64,000 bases of DNA from Crocodylus rhombifer (lineage: Eukaryota; Chordata; Crocodylia; Crocodylidae): NCBI GenBank assembly GCA_038503035.1, contig JAVSML010024349.1, forward strand, positions 348,586 to 412,585. The letters run 5' to 3'. The position numbers and the translations under genes were made by a program. Below are positions 57,261 to 64,000 of this stretch, piece by piece (positions within the stretch are counted from its first letter, which is position 1; the number at the start of each line of letters is the position of its first letter). The notes under the pieces were generated by a model. It was not told the origin of the DNA. It made no database searches and saw only the letters and a list, made by a program, of their open reading frames with translations.

Positions 57261-58303
57261 AAATGTAATTTCTTTCTTTATTAGTTTACAATTCCTTTGT
57301 GGGCTTTTTTTTTCTAACCTAACATTTATCAGAGTAAATTAGAATTTTATATATAGTGTTACTCAACTTGTTTTTGAATTGCTAATATTTTTATCCTGTT
57401 CAAGCTGATAGTTTTTAAACAAGATATTTTCCAGTTGCATATAATGCATTTATTGTCTCAGTGGTTCTGCAAATGAATAGTTATTCTTTATGTGTAGGGC
57501 TCTGTAGAAGCACTATAATATTCATTAAAGTGCTTACCAGTAATCTTAGTGACAGCTGTACCAGTGGCAGGCTCCTGGAGATTTTCGTCATGGTAATATA
57601 ACTTGTTTGCTAGCTGTAGCACTTTTGGAAAAGTTAAGGAAAAACTCTTCATTTATTAGTTAGTGGTAAGATGTTAAGTGAAAGTGGCAGCAGCAGTCAA
57701 ATTCTTCTATCACTTAAACTGTGTATTTCTGGAAGTAACTCCTTTGATTCCAGTAGAGTTGATTCATCATTACAACGGTGTAACAGAAATCTAAATTTAG
57801 GTTTTTTTGTCTTTGCTCCCTATTTATGGTTGCTTCTGTAACATTGACTACCATTAGCTGTCATCTAGGATTGATCTCATTCACAATATTGAGCATGGAA
57901 AGGTCACACTGTTACCACTTCAAATTAAGGAGTAACTCCATCCACTAGATGGGCCAGCCACTAGAGAAAGATATGAGACACCATGGCTCCTAGCATACAC
58001 TTATTTAAAGGTATCATAGGATTTAATCTCCAGTCCCAATGATCATTCCTCCTCTCATGTCACATGTGTATGGCAGGAGGTGTGTTTTTGAGATTGGGGA
58101 TCTGATCCCATTCTCAACTTTTCTTTGATCCCAAGCTCCCCCTGTACCAGCAAAATGAAAGCTGGGTGCTTGCAGGTCCAGAGTGGAGGCTGGCAATCAG
58201 CTGATTGTCAGCACTGGGGCTTGACCTGCTGCGTGTTCAATTTAAGATGACATACAAACATTAAAATATCCTACATTATATGTATGAATGACTTGCCATC
58301 AAA

Positions 58304-58400
58304 TCATAGAAAGTTAGGGTTGGAAAGGACCTCAGAGTTCATTTAGTTCAAGCTCCTTCTCAACGGAGGACCATAAAAATATTGGAACTTTCCATATTGG
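58304..58400 (-). mobile_element. CR1 3' tail, antisense, about 100 bp
   Basis: The plus strand reads ATCATAGAAAGTTAGGGTTG, GAAAGGACCTCAGAG and TTTAGTTCAAGCTCC, the complement of a CR1 3' terminus. The rest of the element is not recognisable. Confidence 0.75.
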
Positions 58401-58636
58401 GAGTCAAACCCAGGCTGCCTGGGTCAAAAACCCAGAATCCTATCTGGGACTATATGGGAGGCTGTTCATTTTATGGTGCCTTAAAATGGGTGCATGTGTA
58501 ACACCCTTGCTATTTATTCCATGATTAACACATTTATTGTAGCATAAATGTAATGTGCAGAGGGGGTGTTAGATTCTGATCCTGTAAACAGCTAACCATT
58601 TATTTTTTTACACTGTGAATAATCCTGATTATTTGT

Positions 58637-58690
58637 ATGTGACAGAGAAGGATAGTAACCTTTGAAATATAGGCACTTTCTTCCAACCTG
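58637..58690. repeat. Inverted repeat arm 2 (partner 57207-57260)
   Basis: Contains GAAGGATAGTAACC, TTTGAAATATAGGCAC and TTTCTTCCAACCTG, the complement of arm 1. Similarity fades just outside the CAACCTG edge and continues weakly on the other side. No target duplication was recognised. Confidence 0.85.
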
Positions 58691-61600
58691 ATTCCATTAC
58701 AACCAGCATTCAGGGAGTTAATTCTTTACTAACTGATCCTACATCAGCAGGGCTACTAAACACGGCATGTAAATAAATTTTCAAGGAACTGGTTTTCACC
58801 TGAGTGTTACATTGTCATAACCATAATTCTTCTACTCTGCATGTAATATTTGCCTGACAGCCATGAATCACAATTTGTGCAGAATTCATTTTTTGTTTTG
58901 TGGTTTCTTGTGGGTAGGTAGAAAGAGAATTCGTTTTATTTACTTAAGAGTGAGTAGGAAAAGGTTTAAAATATTTAGTGCAATCTTTTTGGTTTTTGGC
59001 CAGTTTTAATTTGATTAAAGAAACAAATTATTCTCTTACATAAGCACTAAAAGAGACTTGTGCATTCAAACTGAAAACTTGAAGGATAAAGGTACATTCT
59101 TAAAATGCATGACAGAGATGACCCCAGCTTCCTACAAAGCCCTCAGAAGGGAACTTTGGAGGAAAAAATTAATTTGATGAAGATCCCATCATAGAAACCA
59201 CATCCATCTGCACCATACCTCATTGTCAGATTAGGAGCTTTCCCCTTCTGACAAAAGGTCCTGGGGGTCCCATCCTCAGACACTGAATTTCTAGGATGCA
59301 TGATATCCCAATGCCATCTCTGCCTCCATGTTGGCTCCAGCCTTTCTGCTATACAGCTCCCTAGAAGCTTGGCTTCAGGATCAAGGCTTAGAAGCGATAA
59401 GGGATTCAGTAGCTAAGGATATTATAGCCCTAGGCTGGTTCATGCGTTCCAGGGAATTGATTTTGAATAGAGCTAGAGGGGGATAATGGGCCCTCATTTC
59501 AGTCTGATCCTTCAGAATAACAATGGCCCAAACACTTCCCTCCATGGTGTAGTCAGTCTGTCCCTGGACTGATTTAAGAGTTACAGAGGGCGATGAGCCC
59601 AAGAGAGTACAAGTGTACAAGAAAACCAGCTGACTTCTGTTACCTAAACTTAATGTTAGACTTTAGATGGTGGCAGTGAAGTCATGAGAATGGTTGGGAC
59701 AAAAATAGTCCATTTTCTGAAGAGAGCATTTATTGGGTTCAGCAATTATCAATTTCAAGCGTAGGACAGAGAAACAACAAAAAACTTCACTTAAGCTAAG
59801 AAAGATGCAACAACATACTACTTAGGCTAAGTTAAGACACAACAGAAACCTTGCATAAGTCTGTATAGCCCTGAGGACAGTGTGTCTCCCTACAGCCAAG
59901 CGTTTACGAGTTTTCTGGGGGTCTGCAGTTCTTCTTGGGAGGTGGGAGGAGGTCCTACAGGTTTCCTTGTTGCCTGAGCTTTTATGGGAGATCTGTACCT
60001 CTTCTCCCCCTTGGTTGCCTTGACAACAACATGTCTTTTGCCCCTCTCAGGATGTTTTCTTGGTCCTAAAAGCCATGTGTGCCAGGGCAGAAAGCAGCAG
60101 CATGAATTTGTGCCCCTGCTTTTTTCCCCACAGCAACCACACGCCCCTGCTTGTGGGGTTAGTGTGGGGAAAAATGCTCTGGGTGCAGTAGGGGAGGTTG
60201 AGGTCAGCACCTAGGCTGGCCCCAGAAGCCTTTCTGGGGTCCTGGAGGCCTCCTGGGGCTCCAACAGCAGTGACCCGGGTGCACAGAGCCTGACCAACAG
60301 CCAGAGTGTGGTTCTGGCCATCCAGGCTCTGGTTTCGGGCGGCACATGCTGCTGCCATGTGTGCTGCCCTGTTTTTTTCTCAGCGCTATTTTTTGATACC
60401 AGGATTTCCCAGTAACTAAATCTGGCTCCATGCTGCAAATATGCAGAGTACCTACTGCCTACTTGGAAACCTAGTATGTTGTAGTCCCTTGCTTTCTTAA
60501 AGGAAGAGATCCTAGCTCCCATTCAGCATCCCTGGACCATATTTTATGTACAGCAGAGGCTCTCCCTACCTTTATGAACTTCTTTTTTTATCCATGATTT
60601 TGTATTTGTTGCTTTTCTCAAGCAGGCAACCACTTCTTCTAGTCTAGCCATGCCCAAGTACTTTTCTCTTTCTGGCTCTGTTCTTTTGTAGATCAGCACT
60701 TAATAGTATTGCTATTTTTTTTGCTCACTTCCTCTCCTGTCCTGTGTTATCTGTTGATGAATCAGGTCAGCAAGAGAGAAACGAATGTGTCATGGGCATT
60801 GATGGTGTGAATCCTTGTGCACCATCTTCCTGTTCTACTTAAAAATTGAAAAACATTTTCTTCTGTGGACTTCTGGGGCTCAGATATCACCCATGGAAAA
60901 CATCTAAAATTACTCAGTAGATCAGTGTAGGTACAGTGTCTATAATTTTCTTGCACAAAGTTTGTGCTTTGATTGATTAATGTACTGCTGTAATTATCTC
61001 AGTGTAAGCACCATGCATTCTGAAATTTGACTGCCTTATAGCTGAATATTCTGTATCACTTCTTTGATATTTATCCTTATAGTATTTTATTTTATATTAA
61101 CAGTTTAAATGTACTGAATACAAAAAATTATATGAAAGTTGGGGCAATGAGGCCCAGAGTGACAAAGCTTTGCAGCTGTTAAGCTCGTGACAAACAGTTT
61201 TGATTTAATAAATGACAGGTGGAGAACAATTTAAAAGAGTCCCATATTCCAACTATTGTAAAAGAGAATGCATAAGCAACTGTCTGATGCTTTTAAAATT
61301 TATACTGTTTCATTTTCATGTTTAGCTAAAATTAATTTTCAAATCCTTCAATGTTTGCCCATATTAAAAATATATATAGATACAGCCACATACCATTAAA
61401 GTAATATGTGGCTGTACTACTGACCAGGAACTCCTACCTATATTATTGTAGTTTGCAGGCATGACATAGTCTAGTCTAGCAACATTTTTTCTTCATAAAA
61501 TATCCTAAGCTGTAAACACCTATTCATTTAATAACTGAGTAATTTCAAGTTTGTCTAATTCAGAGATGTGTTTTTATTATGCTATTACATAGGTGTTTAA

Positions 61601-62839
61601 AATTGGCTACTGCTAAAGGCTTTCACAGAGTTTAGAGTCAGATTAAGTTTGTAAACTGTCCTTTGTGTAATGGAGAATAAGGCTCTCAACCTGATATTAT
61701 AGCAGATGCCTGATAGCATCAGCAATATTTAAGATTATTTCAGGATTTTCATTATGAGAGACAGCTTTCTGAAATTTTCCAGCTATATTGTGCCTGCCAT
61801 TACCTGTAGAATTTCCTCATGGTTTTCTGGAGGAACTTGTAGTTAAATAATATTGTCCTTAATGTGAAATTTTTCCGTGTTTGGTTTCTGTTTCAGTGGT
61901 GTTTTTAAACTGGGGAAACTGAAAAAGGATGCTGTTTTCCGATTCCAAAGTACCCCTGTAAGGTGATTTTCTGTTCCTGTCACTTTGCATTTAGTCTTTG
62001 CATTTGCAATCATCATTAAGGACTAGGCCCTGTCCTTCCTTGTAAAGGATTAAAACTATGTATATCGGAAATGTTTATTAGCTTGCTTTTTTATTAGCTT
62101 GTTTTCCAGAGGTCGAATACTATGATTCTATGAAGTATTAAAGGTAGTTAGCATAATGGGTATCCTCTACAGGGAACATCTCAAATGTAGAAAGTTTTCT
62201 GAGCAAAAAGTTTTTGATTCAGAAACTGATTCTGCACTGAAAGCTTTATCTAGGCAGTAGTCGGTTCTCTGTTTAATTCTGAGAGATCATAAAGGACATT
62301 TTTAATTAAATATATTGGTTTGCTAACGGGAGAGGGAGCTCATTAAGCTCTACAACCTTAATATAACGGGGATTTCTCTTTTTCTTTTCTTCTTAGGGAA
62401 AATGTTACATTAAGTTATAACAAATGACATGGCTTTAAGTTTGGAGGTATGGGCCGGAATGCTGCTAAGAGACCTTTGTGACTACTCCAGTCCCAAGTAC
62501 CCCTGATCTAATGGGGGTGTACCCAACTGAAACAGCTTGCACAGTCAGGTCAGTTAATACTCTGAAATCAGGAAATGCAAAAATGTAAATTGAATGTGCA
62601 ACTCCACAGGAACACTTCCCCTTATGCTTATTCTGTGCCATAGCCTTCAATTGTATTATTGCTGTACTATTTTTCAAATATAGAATCATGCAATTTTCTC
62701 TGGAACTAATTTAGAATCCAGCATGTCCAAGTGATTTACATTTTCATTGTCCTGTCCCTGCCTAAATTGAATTTAATCTGACATTTTATTACCTATTTCT
62801 ATTACATGCTCCTGAAATTCTTCATAATCTTTCCTAATA
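58691..62839. other. No gene seen
   Basis: AT-rich except a more GC-rich patch at about 59880-60360 whose overlapping open frames on both strands show no domain. No BAIAP2L1 exon was recognised. Confidence 0.45.
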
Positions 62840-63480
62840 ATGTCTAACTTAAATAATTTGATGTTATCAACAAATGTTGACATCTTATTATTTAGCTCTT
62901 CCAGATAGTTAACATAATGGCATATCTATCACAGTATGGTGCTCCTACTCATTCCCTCTTGACCTCTTGTAGCCAGAGAATTAGCCATCTCTGGTTCCTA
63001 TAACGTAATCAGCTTTGAATCCTTGACAGAACTTCCCCACTGACTTAGTGGTAACTAAGCACCCTTAATAACCTCGTGTTGAACATTATCAAAAACCTTT
63101 TGAAAGTCAAAATAAATTATATGAACCATTTCTCTGCTATCTTCTATTTTGTTAAACCACATACAATTCTTAGAGATTAAGGAGACATGATTTACTTTTA
63201 CAGAAGCTCTGCTGATTTGTCCTTTTTGTTATTACACATCTGGGTGCTTTTTTTCTTATATTTAATCATCTCCATGACTTTTCTGGTAGTGAACCTTTGT
63301 TCTACAATTTCAGGGATCACACTGACTAGAATCTTTTAAAAACTTGACTACAAAGTTGAATACCATTCTGTCCTCTGGTACAGTAGCAGTTTTTAATACA
63401 AATTTTATTTTTGTTACTTTTAGGTCTTTGATCATTTCTATAAAACTACCACAAAGTACAAACTGGTTTGGGGAATTTAT
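62840..63480 (-). mobile_element. Ancient CR1/L3-like LINE relic, antisense
   Basis: Read antisense, the order of blocks follows a CR1-clade RT: a degraded FADD region (ATGTTATCAACAAATG), the stretch at 63085-63120 (AAAAACCTTTTGAAAGTC) corresponding to the SKAFDT region, the region before it (ACAGAAGCTCTGCTGA) and CTTTTCTGGTAGTGAACC. Heavily mutated, no frame. Assignment is by pattern memory of similar antisense relics and should be checked by repeat search. Confidence 0.5.
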
Positions 63481-64000
63481 TGCAAGTTAATTTGTCAGAT
63501 TTGATTTCTGCACTTAGTTTCTTGCTTCTTTTTTATACATCTACCTTTGACAGTGCCTCAGTGTTACTACCCACAGAGTAAATCCCCAAGGTAGCCATTA
63601 CTTTCTTGAGCAAAAACAGATGCACAAAAAAGTCAGTTAGCTTTTCTGCAATCCTCTTATTATTTTTGATTGTGGACTTCCCACTCTCCCACAGGCTTCT
63701 TGATTCTTGTGTTTTTAAATAGAAAACTTTTTAATATCATTAGCTATTTGTTCTTTAAACTTCTTATGTGTCCTCCTGGTTTCCCTTTAGCATTTTACCA
63801 TCTTATTTATGTTTTGTGAATGCATAGTGCAAACTCTTGTACTTATTAATAATATGCTGGTGATTAAAAGTGCCAGGTACACTACAGCTGACCCCAAGCA
63901 TTTGGAAGTCAAAAGTTGGAATGCCCAAGATCACAGGATTGGTTTAAAATAGTGAAATGTAAAAGTTATTTCTGTTGCTTTAATTTTAATTCCCCCCCCC

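Overview
The window is vertebrate nuclear DNA, most likely from a crocodilian or a close sauropsid. The basis is intron-split genes, AT-rich unique sequence, CR1 LINE fragments in several age classes, MIR-like relics and many short hAT-type DNA transposons with 8-bp target duplications. The species call is inference. A 10-base run of N at 30119-30128 marks an assembly gap.

Two protein-coding genes are recognisable, in tail-to-tail arrangement. On the + strand, the last coding exon of BRI3 lies at 7028-7160, with its 3'UTR and an AATAAA at 7388-7393. On the - strand, the last eight coding exons of BAIAP2L1 (IRTKS, an I-BAR/SH3 adaptor) lie between 27326 and 15811. All eight reading frames join across canonical GT/AG sites (1053 bp, 350 residues plus stop), covering the end of the IMD domain, the linker, the SH3 domain and the C-terminal tail. 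BRI3 and BAIAP2L1 are also neighbours on human 7q21.3, which supports both calls. The earlier BRI3 exons should lie to the left of the window. I did not find the first BAIAP2L1 exons (N-terminal IMD) to the right of 27326. They are outside the window, lost in the gap, or missed by eye.

The rest is intron and intergenic DNA shaped by transposons. 1-7000: presumed BRI3 intron with two hAT-type elements. 7.4-15.8 kb: intergenic, with an old + strand CR1 split by a younger - strand CR1. 15.8-27.3 kb: BAIAP2L1 exons and introns. 27.3-64 kb: presumed BAIAP2L1 intron or upstream DNA with hAT-type elements, CR1 fragments, subterminal-repeat MITEs, a degenerate minisatellite, an unexplained ~200-bp duplication, and a nest in which one hAT-type element lies inside another, itself inserted in a tRNA-like repeat.

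I see no bacterial-style operon, CRISPR array, RNA gene or new multi-gene system. The most informative content is the transposon stratigraphy and the BAIAP2L1 exon set.
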